From: Rhizophagus clarus
Lineage: Eukaryota; Glomeromycota; Glomeromycetes; Glomerales; Glomeraceae
Assembly: GCA_015698045.1 (NCBI GenBank)
Contig: BLAL01000194.1
Coordinates: forward strand, 1,302,001-1,366,000
Reading direction: 5' to 3'
Length of the DNA: 64,000 bases
This document shows positions 1 through 13,619 of this stretch, piece by piece. The notes beneath the pieces were generated by a model, which ran no database searches, had not been told where the DNA came from, and was given only the letters and a program-made list of their open reading frames with translations. The translations under genes were made by a program, and so were the position numbers. Position 1 is the stretch's first letter, and every line of letters begins with the position of its first letter.

Positions 1-2115
1 TGATTCTATCGATTTATTTCATTCAATCGAACTTAATAATAAATCCGGTCAATTGTATTAAATCCAATTTAAGTAAATTATTTCCTAATATTTAACTTTG
101 CAGGATAATCAAAAAAAACTCGTAATATATTATCAACTCGTAACATTAGATAGTATACAATTTAAACCGTAAAACGTTAAACCATCCAAATTTGGGTAAA
201 TTTATTCCCGAGCGCTGGTATAGGATATAACCGAATTATTTAAATTCTGCTGTTGTGTTAAATTACTGATAGACAAATTCTAGCTATAAAATATTCTGAT
301 TTATGTACGCGAAATGTTTTTTTAGACTTTGTCTTCCTCTTTTTGGTTAGAAAAAGGTAAAGGAAAGGTTAAGAAAAAGAACCTTCTAATATATTTTTGT
401 GTAATCATCAACTTATTTATTAAATACCAAGTGAAATTGTATCCAAATCCAGATATTTGTTAATCTTTAATATTTTTTTTTTTTAATAGAGACATATGAT
501 TTTGTTAAAGTGAACCTTATCAAACCGCTTTTAGTGACCAATCAGGAAAAAAAAAAAAAAAAATTCTTTGTTTGAAGTTACCCGTAAATAAATAATACAG
601 TACGCCTTAAAAACTTTATTATATTCCCTTAAAACATAATATATTTTATTGTTTGAAATATTAGCGGTAACTGTGTGTGTAACGTAGAGTTTTTCCGAGT
701 TGGATCACCATCCAACGTTTAAATATTAAAAATCTTTTATATTTTACTTTATTTATATAAGACCTTATGGTTTAGTTATTATTTATTTATTTTTTATTGT
801 TTGGATTACAAAAGAGCAAAGATAAGGTTTTTGATTGTAAACCGGAAACCTTCAAGGGGTTACAACCGACATCAATGTTTTTTTTTTTTTTTTTTTTTTT
901 ATTAAAAGGTTTCAATTAAAATATCAACTTTCTTTCATTTTTATTCTAGTCGTTTTTGGTCCCTGTAATGTCTATGAACTTAATTGGTTTGATACATTTT
1001 CCATTTTCTCCAAAAAGGGTTAAATAAAAATGATGTAATTTAATACTTGCATAAAATATTTTCGATTTTTGGTCCCGCAGACAGTCAGCAGATACTTAAT
1101 TATTAACATTATCCAAATATATTTAGGAACGCGACCAAGAAATATTAATGAAAACTTATTGGAAATTTTCTGGGAACAAAGACATTTTGAATATAAATAA
1201 TAATATAAAAACAAATAAACAAACATTTCGATGCAACATAACGGAAGAAAGAACCTTGTAATAGTAGTACTAATATTTCTTTTTCGATTTTTTTTTTTTA
1301 ATAACAAATATGCATACACATATACGTACTTATTTGTTTTAAAATTATTCGATTATTTCAATTACTCTTGAAACATGTGAAACTGTCAAAAATTCATTCC
1401 CGATAATATTTTCGATTAACTCAGAGAAAATTCGAAAATGATTACGATGCACAAGATATAACATATCCTTACTTATTTAAGATTTTTGATGGATGAATCT
1501 TAATCTTATTTGGTGTATATTTTATAACTTTAAAATGGGAATTGGAAATAATAAAAGGTCGTTCTTTCTTATAAATAGAAAAACTGGCGGGAAAATTTAT
1601 ATTAGATCATGTTTCACGTGCAGGGATCTCAAAAGTTTCACATTTGTTGTTTTTTTATGGATCTATTTTGTCCGTAATATCCGGAAAGTTGGTTTGGATT
1701 AAAGGAATCTTAGAATCTTGTTTGTGCTTTTTAAGAAGTTCCTTGTTTTTATATTTTGATTGTGTAAACTATAAAAGGTAAGAACAACCATCTTCTATAA
1801 ATAAAAAGTTTCATGTCTAGGAAAAAAAAAAATACGCACGTACAACATAAGATATATATTTAGATTAAAAAAAATTTTTTATGATATATATCATCTCTAA
1901 AAAAAAAAAAAAAGTCATCACGTGAAATCGGTCAAAATAGGTCGCTTTAGAGATGTGACGATTAAATCACCTGATAACAACATTTCGATAACGAAAAAGT
2001 AACATGATGAAAATACGACGATATTAACGAGATTTTGTTTTTCAACAAATACATTTTTTTTTTCGTAATGTTTTTTATAATTTTACATTTTATGACTGAA
2101 ACTCAGGAAAACCAA

Positions 2116-2155
<40 letters not shown>

Positions 2156-3572
2156 TTAATCATTAACATTGAAAAAAACTCATTGATTTCAAATTTTTTT
2201 TTTTTTTACAAAAGTTCATTATAAAAGTAACAATTAATTTGAGTTCTTCGAAACAATCATAACGTAAAAAAAAAAATCTCCTTATTTATATAAGAATGAG
2301 AAAAATCATGATATACAGTAAAATAAAAAATTATTTACCAAAGAAAGGTAAATAAAAGTTCAAAATTACCTCATTTATGCGTACAAATGATGATATTGGC
2401 TTAAATATTATTACAAGATGGTACAATAAAGAAATTTGTTACCCATTTTATTATTTTTTTTTGTTTCTGGAAATTTCAAATAAGTACCTTAAATCAATCA
2501 ATAGTGAAAAAGTCAATTCTTCTTGTAAATCCTTGATTCGGGAAGGGTGTCACAGCACAAAAAGTATACCTTAAACAATCTAAATAATAAATAAAAAAGG
2601 TTTTTTGTATTTTTTTTTTTAAAAAAAATTCAACATAATATATTCGAAAATAGAAATTCAAAAAGTGATAATCGTAATTTACGCTTCTCTATGGCGTCAA
2701 AATAGGTGAAATTAAGTTTCACGGGGGCATTACACAAGCACAAGCTGTCGATCATTTATTTGTGTTACTAACTACCCAGAATTGTCTTAATTTTGGCCCT
2801 TTAAAAAAATGCGTTTATATCGGCGGAATTCTTTTAATCCGTGAGAAATTTTTAAATTCTAAAAAAACTTGAAAAAATAATAAGAAAAAAAACATTATTA
2901 CGAAAAAAGAAAAAAAAAATTTTTTTTTTGGGCAAAACTTTCTAAAAAAAATAAAAAGGATAAGTACGTAATACCTTTTTTGTTAAAATTATGATATCAT
3001 TTATCATTAAGTAATTGTATTGTACCTCCTTACTATATTAGGATCCACTTACTTTTATTAAGGTAAAAAATTTGCCGCGGGCAATTTTTGGGCAAATTTT
3101 GTTATATAAAAAGAAGATTGAATTATTAATTAATTTTCTGTATACGTAATAGTTATTTCACGCGTGTAGGTATTTGTATTCGTGATGACGTATTATGATG
3201 ATGGTACGAGTTAGTCATTGTTGTTCAAACCCTGGTCAACTCGTGAAAATTTAATTCATAGAGACTTTATTTGGAAACTGTGAGATAAAGTCACAATATA
3301 AATAATATTCCGTCATCGTATCATCGTAATCATCGCAATCACCGCATCGAAGATCAAAGATTGTTGATGGCATCATTGCCATGAATGCTATGAGTGCCAT
3401 GAAGGTAATGCAACGTTATTTATTCGGTTAATATAATGTAATTTATATATTATTGATTATTGAATTGTTTTTTAATTAGTATTTATTAATAAATTCTTTA
3501 TTTTATTATTTTACATAAAGAAGAAGATATTAGTTTTGAGAATATGAAATATTTGGTGATGTTTTTTTTTTC

Positions 3573-3602
3573 GATTTTGAGTGATTTTGAGTGATTTTGA
3601 GT
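3573..3602. repeat. 10-bp tandem repeat, three copies
   Basis: Three exact copies of gattttgagt lie head to tail, next to a T run. It is a simple microsatellite-like expansion with no sign of function. Confidence 0.85.
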
Positions 3603-4340
3603 CAGTAAAATTTCCCGATTTTAATGAACAGTAGGTAAACACGCACTCAATATGAACTCTTTAATTGGGATCATATTTATAGTAACGATGATAGTACAAG
3701 TATATAGTATTAGTATTATTAATTAATATATTATTCATCTAGTATATATAACATTGAAGCATTTAAAGATATAGTATTATAATTATTAAATTTTATGAAG
3801 CTTGAAAACGTACAATTATGTATAGTATCACAAATGGGTTGAAATCTATGATTTGAAACGCGAAAAAATTATGGTTCAGAAGAATTAATTTCTTTTGGCG
3901 AGATTAGTGGCGCTAAAAATACTTTCTAATCATCTTTTACCGGATGATTATCATGATAATTCATGATTGGAGTCTTTTCCAAGTCGGGTTGGGAGCGCAC
4001 GGATTGTATCCGCAGATTGCGGTTAATCAAATTCGGTTAGGTATTTAAATCTCCTCATGATAAATGATCCAATCACATGATTAACACCAATGTAAAAAAT
4101 TTTATGGGTAATCGTTATTTGAAGAAAAAAAAAAAATGCAAAGAATTGATCTTTAATTAATTTGTCAAACGTGGCGTCAACAATAATACAGGATTATAAG
4201 TTACAACAGCATAACTTAAAATATTATTTGTTTAAAAGGTTATTAGGAAATTTATTATAATATCTTATGTAATACATATTTTAACAATTAGATTGTGTTA
4301 TATAATTATTTCAAAGATAATCATGATGCATTTTATTATT

Positions 4341-4367
4341 ATTTATTTATTTATTTATTTATTTTTA
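4341..4367. repeat. ATTT microsatellite
   Basis: A run of the tetranucleotide attt, about six copies, grades into T-rich sequence. Confidence 0.85.
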
Positions 4368-7300
4368 TTTTCTTTTTTTTTTAAGGAATTCAAAAAATAT
4401 TTTTAGCCTAATATTTCTTAAGTTGGATATTATTATTATAACTAGATAGGAAGATTGAATAAAAAGATCAAATGCATTGACCCGAAAAAAAATTATCCGA
4501 ACGTAACAAATTGGGATTAATACCATAAAAAAAAATTAAATTCCGAAAAGAATTTATTAAACATGTGAAATAAATTAAGATTGTGAGAAAATTTTGTGAT
4601 CAATTATCAAATTATAAATTCCCGCATGAATTGCTTAATAGATATTGAAGTTTCCGAGTCATGTTAGCACAAAGATGTACTTTCTTATGAAAGATAATTA
4701 AGAGAATCGGAAAGAATGTAGTTCCATTCTATTCAACTTGATGATAAGACAATTGTTTATGTTTTTTTTTTTTTGATTTTGAAAACCTCACATGTTTCAC
4801 ATGTAAAAGGATTAAGGCGCGAAAGTTTACATGTTTCAAAAGTTCTTTCTTTAAGAAATTTGTAAGGTCCAACCGTTTTCACGGATAAAAAGAATGGTCT
4901 GTGCGTAGCAACAGTGCATTTTTTTTTTAATTATAATACATTTCATAATTTCACGTAAAAAAAAAATAATTATTGAATTTTGCGTGACTTTATAACCGTA
5001 ATTTTACGGGTTCTGTAAGTTAAATCAGGTAATACTATTATTATCTTGAAGGGATCGATGATTGACATCCAAACTGGGTGAATAAAAAAAAGTGAAAATG
5101 ATAATGCAGTTTGACAATCTCTTCAGTTTGGGGATTCTAAAAATGGGTTCTTTCTCCTGATCTTTTTAGAATTGATTTACATTATGTTGAATTGCGTTCA
5201 TGTGCAACTACTTAAATTATCTTAATCAAAAAAAAATTATAAATAAAAACAAAGTTTATTATATAAAGAAAGGTATGCAATTTGTAATTTATCACTTCCG
5301 ATTATGAAATATCAAACATGATGCATCATGTTGAATTGTAACTAATTATTCAATCGATATGTCGATTATGCATGAAATTTTTTTCTTTTTCTTTTCCTTT
5401 TCTTTTTTACTATTTATTCTTTTTGATATATTTCATGTGAAAATCTATGGAATACCCCCAAAATATTCGAAAGAGAAATTTTTTGTGTCTTTAAAAAAAA
5501 AAAAAATGTCTTCTTTTTTTTTTCTTTTTATTCCTTTTTTCGATTCGGAGCATTCGTATATATGAGATTCCTTTTTGTATTCCTATCAATAATTTAAATG
5601 GATAGACGAAATGTTTATCAAGAATAATGTCAGGTTTTGACCCTTTATTTGCTTGGAAACTTTATTTTTAAATAAAAGAAAGCGCGTGTAATCCTATAAT
5701 TGGGTGATCTAAAATTATGAAATTGATTATATAATATTTATTAATCAAATATTTGATGATATTCAGCAAACAGCATCGAATGAGCATCTTTTCTTGTTAT
5801 GTTAGAAACTTAACTGTTATACAAAGCGGGGTTAAGGTATGGTATTCCGATTAGTTATACGTTTTGAGTTAACAAATGATTCAGTTACTGGATTACGTTT
5901 CTTATTACAAATTTTAAGTATGTTAAAAAAAGCTGTCTGTTGCTAATTATATAAGATGAACTCAGAGAAAATGTAGATTTTTTATTTTTAAGGTTATACG
6001 ATTATTAATTCTTGTTCAAGGTTTTATTGTAATTTAATAATATTACAGGAAGTTTGGGTTTTATAATAATTTGGTTAACCAATAGGCTTCTAAAAGGAAA
6101 AGGTACCTATTATTATAATTTAGATATTATCATTATCCTTTAAAAATTGTAGGTTTCGTAATTTCGTAATAAAAAAAAAAATTTGAGGAAAGAAAATTTA
6201 CTATGAAATAATTATATTTTGATTCCAGGTTCAATAACATACATTCTTTTCAACTTTGGTTGCTGGGTTAGTGGAAAGGAGATAAAGTTGGAGTTTTCCC
6301 AGGTATTTATTCTTTTTATACCAGTAAAAGATTTACCATCGGATTTACCATCTTGATTTATCTTCTATTGAGATTTAGATGAGGAAATTAAATAAGGAAA
6401 TCAAGTCATTCATTCATGCATAAATTAATAATTTTAATTTTAGTTATCATGAAATACCCTCTAATAAAGAATTTAGAATACACGTGCGTGAAGTTAAAAA
6501 AACACGCAATGAAATGTTTTGATATGATTCGCTATGGATCAATCTTATTTGGTTAAAATATATATAACCCGAACTTTGGTTATAAATTTTATAAATTTTA
6601 ATGGATTCACCTTGGTATGATAAATTTTCGTGAATAATTTTTAAATAATATTTGAATGAAACAAAAGTTATAATACCTTTCTCAAATTTTCTCAAATTAC
6701 ATACACAGTATAATACTGATATCTGTTACGTTATTATGAAAAGAGCGCGTTGGACTACCGAGATGTTGGATTTTTAAAAATATCGTATTTTTGCGAGTCT
6801 CCTATGTATAGCTGGTGTCTTACAATAATGAATTCCCATTTTTTATTTTTTTTTATTATTCAAATAATATTCAGCCATTACGCATAAGTTTTAAAATCTA
6901 CTACTCTCACAATGGTAGATATAAGCTTGAAATTTGTATAGTACCAAGGTACCATATCCGTTATATGGCAACCCGGTACGGTACCCAGACAAAATTTTTT
7001 GTGGGACCTTTCCGGATTTTCGGTATTGTTCACTTTTTTGCGATTTCTCTATGCTATTAGTGATGTTACTCTATATTAAAGGTATTAAATTCTTAATGTT
7101 TCCATGTTTCCTCGATAGGTCCTTGATACATAGATTTAAATGCGATTAAAACAATGATTTTAATGATATTATATTTATTATTAATTTTTTTCCTTGAAAT
7201 TAAATAATACAAATCGAATTTTTTTTTTTTACATTTGTATTAGAGTATATAAGATAGTGATAAGATAAATCTAACTTGAATAAAAGGCTAATCGCATAAA

Positions 7301-8403
7301 AAAATGCACTCCCTGTAATAATTCCCAAAAGAAGCTATCCCTTCAACTTCCTTTTCTAGTTCTTTGAGCGGAACTCGAGGTATTCTTTTATACAAGCGAA
7401 AGATATTTTTATTATGAGCACGACCAGGTTATTTTGTAAAGCTATTTATTATGAACACAGCCAAGTTTTCTTATTTTTCTTCTTTCTTTTCTTAAGAGAA
7501 ATTTTTTTGCGAAGATCTTGGCACTGGTGAGGACGAAGATTAACACGAGCTATGGATAGAAATTTCTTTTTTTCATACATCCATTATTTTATTTCTTTAC
7601 TTACCAAACTTTTTAGAATATTCAGAATTCCTTTTCAAATTTTACGATCTTAGTTTGTAATTTTTTATAGAATACCATAGTGTTCATCCCTATTTCCTAT
7701 CGCTCGTGTTCAAAACCATTTGGTGGCTACATTTGATTGTCTATTGCTATTGCTACATATGCATTCGAGAATGTTACATGTTCTTCAATGCATTAGTAAC
7801 CTACGTTTTTTCCTTACATAAACGGGTGAGTGAAGTGAAAGGCACAAGAATTTTTTAAAAAAAAGAATTCTTTTTTAAAAATATAGATATACAAAAATTC
7901 ATTCATATGTTGATTTACATTTCGTAAATTCTGGTATAAATTTATCGATACAACAAAGTTGCCACGAATTAATTATAGGAACTTGTTTCAACAATTGGAA
8001 GAAACGAGAACGTGTAAATAAAAATTTTGTTATCCTTTTTCCAATTGTACTTGTTACGTAGAATTATAAATTCATCTTTATATATACGGGGGAGTAGAAT
8101 TGGTTCATTTACTATTATTATTTTACAATAGGACGAGAATTTATAAGATTTAAAAACTTCAAATTTTATTTCGATAACAATATAGTAATTGGTACAAAAA
8201 ACGCTATACACTATAGACTACATTCGATATTTTTTAAATAAATTACTTCTTAACGCAAGAAATCATGTGATAAATTTAGCAAATTTGATGTCTGATCCAT
8301 AACTTAATTTGGTTAGGTGATTTTTTGACATAAATTTGAATTTTTTTAAAATCAATCGTTCTTCACTTTCCCTTTTTTTTTTTATTAAAATTAATTATTA
8401 AAA

Positions 8404-10284
8404 ATGGGTATCTTAGAAAAGATTGCAGAAATTGAAAAAGAAATATCAAGAACTCAAAAAAATAAAGGTTAACTTGTAATCTTTTTATGGTCAAGTTTCA
8501 ATGAAAAAAAAAAAATATACGTTTTTTATACACGAATGTTTATTCTTCTTGTTTCTTGTTAATTAGCTACCGAATATCACCTTGGTTTACTAAAAGCAAA
8601 GTTAGCAAAGTATAGAGTTCAGTTATTGGAACCAACAAAAGGTGCTGGTGTAAAAGTAGGCGTTTTAATTTTATAAACTTTTAAATAATTTTTTATAATA
8701 AAAATTTTAACTAATTTTTGTTTAATAAAATAGGGGGAAGGTTTTGATGTTATGAAATCTGGGGATGCTCGTGTAGCTTTAATTGGGTTCCCTTCAGTTG
8801 GTAAATCAACATTATTAAATAAACTCACGAAAACTCATTCTGAAGCTGGAGCATATGAATTTACCACTCTCACTTGTATACCCGGAAAGATTGAACATAA
8901 TGGAGCAAATATTCAATTACTTGATTTACCAGGAATCATAGAAGGGGCTGCACAAGGTTTGACCATTCTTATCAGTTTTATTTCAACTTGTTTAATTTTT
9001 GCAGATATATCGAGATCTCACCTTACTTAAAAAAAAAAAAAATAATAATTTAGGCAAAGGACGTGGCAGACAAGTTATTGCTGTGGCGAGAACAGCTGAT
9101 TTGGTTGTAATGATGTTAGATGCTACAAAAAGTAGCCAACAACGTACATTATTAGAACTTGAGCTAGAGGCAGTTGGCATTCGATTAAATCGTTCAAAAC
9201 CGAATGTTTATTTCAAGGTTTTATTTTACGAGAATTATACTTTTTAAGATATAGTATATATTTTTAATTAATCAATGTATTTTTTGTGTAGGTTAAAACA
9301 GGTGGCGGAATTAGTTTTAATGCTACTGTAAAATTAACACATTTAAATGAAAAGATGGTTTATCATATTTTACATGATTACAGTATCCTTTATTATATTA
9401 AAATGATATTTTCAAAATATGTTTATAATTATATTATATTTAACCAATTTTTTTTTTGGTAATTAAGAGATATTCAATGCTGAAGTATTAGTACGTGAGG
9501 ATATTACAGTTGATGAATTTATTGATGTAGTCTTGGGAAATCGGAAATACATAAAATGTCTTTATGTTTATAACAAGATTGATTCAATTACATTGGAAGA
9601 ATTAGATAAATTGGCTCGTGAACCAAATACTGTTGTCATTAGGTTTGTAATAATAATTTTACAAATTTTTTTTTGTTAAAAAAAATTAGTATTTAAGTAA
9701 CTAAAGGAAAAAAAAAAAATTTTTTTTATTATTATTATTAGTTGTGAAATGGATCTAAATCTTGATTATCTAGTCGATCAAATATGGAGACATCTGAATT
9801 TATTGCGAGTTTATACGAAAAAAAGAGGAGAATATCCTGACTTTGAAGGAGGGTTAATTGTTAGAAAGGGAGCTTCTGTTGAGCATGTGGTTAGTGTTAT
9901 CACGCGCATAAGAAAAAAAAACACTTAATTTGTAACGCGCATAAGAAAAAAAAACTTGATTTCTTTTAACAATTTATATTTGATTTCTAGTGTCACGCAA
10001 TTCATCGTTCTCTAGCCGATGAATTTAGATATGCATTGGTTTGGGTATGTTAATTCGTTATAAATTTAAGTCTGAATTATTTTATGTGTTGACAATATGT
10101 AATAACTTTTTATATCTCATAGGGAACTTCCACTAAACATAATCCACAAAGAGTTGGATTATCACACATAGTCGATAATGATGATGTCATTCAAGGTATG
10201 TCTTGATTAATTCTATGATCTATAAATTATAATTAGATTAGATTAATGATTTTGTCTTATTATATAGTTGTTAAGAAGAAATAA
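8404..10284 (+). CDS. DRG2: DRG2/Rbg2-type developmentally regulated GTP-binding protein
   Basis: A translation-factor-class (Obg-HflX superfamily) GTPase. Known DRG2/Rbg2 proteins act in the cytoplasm with a DFRP2/Gir2 partner on ribosomes. Ten exons join in phase: 8404-8467, 8567-8655, 8734-8956, 9054-9217, 9292-9382, 9468-9642, 9742-9889, 9991-10044, 10123-10195, 10268-10284. The product is 365 aa; animal DRG2 is about 364. The N-terminus ([18 protein letters not shown]) is diagnostic of DRG2 rather than DRG1. G1 is GFPSVGKS (69-76), the switch I threonines are in [12 protein letters not shown]3 is DLPG (115-118), and G4 is NKID in exon 6. The C-terminal TGS domain runs from about [12 protein letters not shown] onward, with [18 protein letters not shown] and the usual VVKKK end. 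The start is fixed by homology. No lesion was seen, so it should be functional. Confidence 0.97.
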
Positions 10285-11178
10285 TTGAAGCAATTATAGG
10301 AGATATTGTAAATTTATAGAATTAGGAAATATTTACGATTTAATATAAAAACTTAATTTTTTTTATTTAAACTAAATTTACGTGAATTTATAATAATTTT
10401 GTAAGGCAGTTGTATCAAAAGTTTTTATTTAAAAGTAAACTTCTAATAAAATTATGTAAATAAAAGATCGAAGAATAATAAATATACATCAAATTATTCA
10501 AATGATTTTCTGGACAAAAAATCTATTGCGACAGTCTCTAACTCTAAAATGCGACCATCAACCAATTTATATAGTTTTTCGTTTCTGCTTCCATAATCTG
10601 CGATTGCTGATCGGATATTTTTTTCACCAAGATAGCCGACTCTCATCACTGGTACTTTTGCACGTGAACAGGAGTTACGAGCTAAAATAAGAATTTCATC
10701 AATAAGATACTTGTCTTAAGAGTACAAAAAACTGTATTGGTACTTACATCACATTCTTTTTGGAACTAAACCTTCACTCCTGATAAATATGGGATGTAAT
10801 TCTTTCAACAGCGTTATTCTTTGCATTATCTTAAAGTTTACCAAGAATATCTGCATCTAATTAGCCAATATTGTTATAAATAACGACTGGTGGCTGATGA
10901 GCGATGGCAAGGACACTTTTTTTTACACTTTAAAAGCACGTTCAAAGGCCGTGAGAGTTTTCATCCATTTGGGATTTTGATCTAGAAATCAGAATCAAGA
11001 ATCAAAGAAATAAGTTGAATTATCAGCAAAGCAATAATATTAAAAATTAGGTATTAACAACCCACTCATACCAAAAAATTTTCGCCTAAAACGTAATTTT
11101 AACATGGCATCTTCAAACCCGTGCTTTAAGGTCAATGATACAAAAGTATCAAGAGTATCAGAATGGAATGATTTATCA
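10285..11178. other. Intergenic, with decayed unrecognised sequence
   Basis: Base composition rises slightly in GC from about 10500, as in degraded transposon sequence. Only short frames are present. The stretch adjoins the integrase relic and may be its lost 3' part, but I could not read a gag-pol tail or LTR in it. Confidence 0.4.
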
Positions 11179-11610
11179 TCAAAGCTTTATCAAATGTAAT
11201 ATTAAGAGCGAAGAAATGTCAGCATATATAACACCTTTTCCAACCTCTTTTGCTGCATTTTTCTCGGTTGGTATGTCGGCCGGTAGTTTTGGTTCCCTTC
11301 CATAGGCCAGGTAAAATACTTTAACTTTACTTGAACTATGTTTCTTGTTTCTGTAAGCAAATAATACTGGTGGTATCATTTTATCCCAATTATCATTTTT
11401 CCCGAGTTTAGTTAATGCTTCACATAACGTTTTGTTGAATCTTTCTACTAATCCATTGGTTTGTGGGTGGTAACTTGTTAAAAATTTGTGTTTGATATTA
11501 AATTTTTCCATTAATTTTTCAATAACTTTGTTTTTAATCATCTGTTACTATTTACTGTGGTAATGCGCCTTTTTTCCACGTCGCCCATTAATTCCAAGGT
11601 ATATAAGATC
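11179..11610 (-). pseudogene. Ty3/Gypsy retrotransposon integrase fragment
   Basis: The longest open piece (11179-11541) reads, on the minus strand, as the end of an integrase catalytic core: SYHPQTNGLVERFNKTL contains the Glu of the DDE triad in its usual setting. This is followed by LFAYRNKKHSSSK and LAYGREPKLP, the usual integrase/linker motifs. Upstream (higher coordinates) the frame is broken: stops and shifts interrupt the part that should carry the second catalytic Asp. I see no reverse transcriptase, RNase H or LTR nearby, so this is a truncated, dead copy. The family assignment rests on these motifs. Confidence 0.85.
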
Positions 11611-12590
11611 TCTAGCTAGAAAGATTGTGAAAATCTCATATATAGGAAGCTCCTCCAAAAACTATGTATTGGTGCTCCTATATTCATATTTTAAGCGTGA
11701 GAATTTATGCCTTGAGATTATATCAAAATATTTAGGACCTACCCTCAAAAAATCGTAAGCCTGATTTCTAAAGACGTCAGAGCATCCGAGAGAATTACAA
11801 CTTGATATTTCTTATCATCATTATAGTTTTGCAATCGAAAGAAACAGCATGAAAAATAATCAAATCCTTTCGTGGAGATCCCAATAATTTGTCAGATAAC
11901 AAGAACAGGATCAACTCAAGAAAAAATTGACCCAAAGTATGTCTGGTATTAGAAGAACATATAATTATCTTCGAGAACGTTATAGAATAGATAAATGCTT
12001 GTGTTTCATTAAACCATTATTTTTTGATAAAGTAATCTAATGCTCAGATTAAACAAATGAGAAGAATGGAATATTATATATTCATCTTAACAAGATGAAA
12101 ATTCAAAGAACATGAACCACCCTGCAAGTCTCGCTTTTCCTTTTCGTTTGTTAATTTGCGGTGGATCAGACACTGAAAAAATTAATTAATCTTCTTCTTG
12201 GAATAAAATCCTGCGTTTGGTTAAAGAAAGAAAGGGTATGACAAAAATTATATCTAGTCTTAACCGGGAAGCATATCTATGGGCCAAAGTGGGTATTATT
12301 GGTGAAAAACTGCTATGAAATTTTTTCGAGGGATCCAAAGATATATCGAAAGAACGTAAAATTTCGTGCGTTAAAAGCAGATACAATTCTAGACGTAACT
12401 AAGATAGGAATACGATTGAGGATCTTTGCGCTGAATTAAAGAAAAATTCAGGATCTGATTATTCCATATTTTATTAGGCCGACATCAAGGTATACCAAGT
12501 ATATATGCAAGTTTTCGATCGTTATTCTGTTAAGAAAGATTTTAGGGATTAGAAAAATGGAATGTTTACAATTTATTATCCACATTATCT
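11611..12590. other. Unrecognised decayed sequence
   Basis: Both strands are interrupted by stops. A stretch near 12195-12450 has coding-like composition on either strand but matches no family I know. It is probably transposon debris, given the integrase and transposase relics around it. Confidence 0.35.
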
Positions 12591-12599
12591 GCATCAAAC

Positions 12600-12730
12600 A
12601 CCCATCGGGTCAGCTAGTAACCTTCAGGCACCAGTACTGTGTCAGCTAGTATCCTTGAGCTAATTAGTCCCCTGTGTCCCAACACTGGTTCTGTAGCTCA
12701 GCTAATAGCCTTGATGACCTAGTAAACCCC
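12600..12730. repeat. Word patch built on cagctagt
   Basis: The word gtcagctagta followed by ccttcag or ccttgag occurs at about 12609 and 12643, with related forms gagctaattagt (12657), cagctaatagccttga (12698) and gacctagtaa (12716). The patch is clearly richer in G and C than its surroundings. It is an imperfect tandem array without an open frame. Confidence 0.6.
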
Positions 12731-13370
12731 ATTACGATACTTTTATTTTCATTCCTCAATAAACGAATCACTTGCCTTTTTGTATCTGTCTAAAAGTTCT
12801 TGTACAGTATCTTGCTCACAGTTACTGATTTCTTCAAGAGACTTGATGTAAAAATCTATCACTAAGTCGAATGATTCTGTCTATATCAGATTCATTTACA
12901 AAATTCATATATTCCACTTGAAGGGTTCATGATCAAAATAATAATAATTTACATAATTATTATAAGAAAAAATTTTTTCTGATTAGGACTTGTAGATAAA
13001 TGTTTCCAGAAAGAAAGTCATACAATTTAGATCGTAAGATCGAACTAAGCCACATCAAACTGACCATCACATGATCGCTCTCACATGGCATATAAAAATT
13101 GATTGTTCTGAATCACATGACAAGCCAGAAAGTCTGAGAAAGCATCATCATCCTAATGATTTCTGCTCGCTCATGCAAGAAGGGAAATTGGCATTAACGC
13201 GCTGATCCTGCTTTCTTTGATTATAGTCAAGAATCGGTGATAAGTCACCAGATAAAGAATCTTTAGTGAACCTTCCAGTACTATTACTTCGCACATAGGC
13301 GAGAAAGTGGGAAAGGACGTGTCCTGCGATTGAGAGGAGGTTTACAACCTAATTTCTTCGATGTCGCGCC
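12731..13370. other. Non-coding or decayed stretch
   Basis: No frame of useful length. On the minus strand short pieces of hydrophilic, helix-like coding potential appear (around 12760-12930) that could be lost exons of the coiled-coil relic next to it, but stops break every frame. Confidence 0.3.
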
Positions 13371-13530
13371 TTAATTTTCTACTTCGGCTTTGAGCTCAGC
13401 ATTCTCAACATCACGCATTGCATTCTTCCACAACAAGCTCAGCATTCCTGGCTCCAGCTTTCTTGGCCTCAAACTCAGAATTCGTTGTCTTAATGGATCA
13501 ATCTCAGATTGCATATTTTTACACAGATGG
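13371..13530 (-). pseudogene. Decayed coiled-coil protein fragment
   Basis: The minus strand encodes MQSEIDPLRQRILSL and later MRDVENAELKAEVEN, then a stop at 13371. This resembles the leucine/glutamate-rich coiled-coil N-terminus (SEIDxLRQRIxxLE, then repeated AELKAEV) of a large protein family that I recall from Rhizophagus genomes. Between these two pieces the heptad pattern is lost, which points to frameshifts. No downstream domain could be read. I take it as a dead copy; the family link is from memory and not searched. Confidence 0.5.
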
Positions 13531-13619
13531 GGATAATTAATAGCAACAAAAAAAATGTGTATGTGTATGTATATATACGCAAGTGAAAAAAGGATTCCAT
13601 GGGGATAATTCAAAAGCTC

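Larger units (their letters stand above)
1..8403. other. AT-rich intergenic region, no gene seen
   Basis: All open frames here are short, full of Phe, Ile, Lys and Tyr codons, and match no family I recognise; they look like chance frames in AT-rich DNA. The stretch carries many A or T homopolymer runs, including a T run meeting an A run near 2119-2155. A word patch built on ggtac lies near 6944-6990. A run of short ATG-rich words near 3367-3410 follows a TATA-like stretch but leads into no frame I can extend. Confidence 0.6.

Noticed and set aside
3360-3420. Run of short ATG words after a TATA-like sequence with a gt donor-like end, a possible first exon
   Set aside because: No downstream exon or family match; the words atggcat, atgaatgctatg and gccatgaag are low-complexity.
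8992-9180. Minus-strand frame across the DRG2-type gene
   Set aside because: It is a shadow of exon 4 of the GTPase gene on the plus strand.
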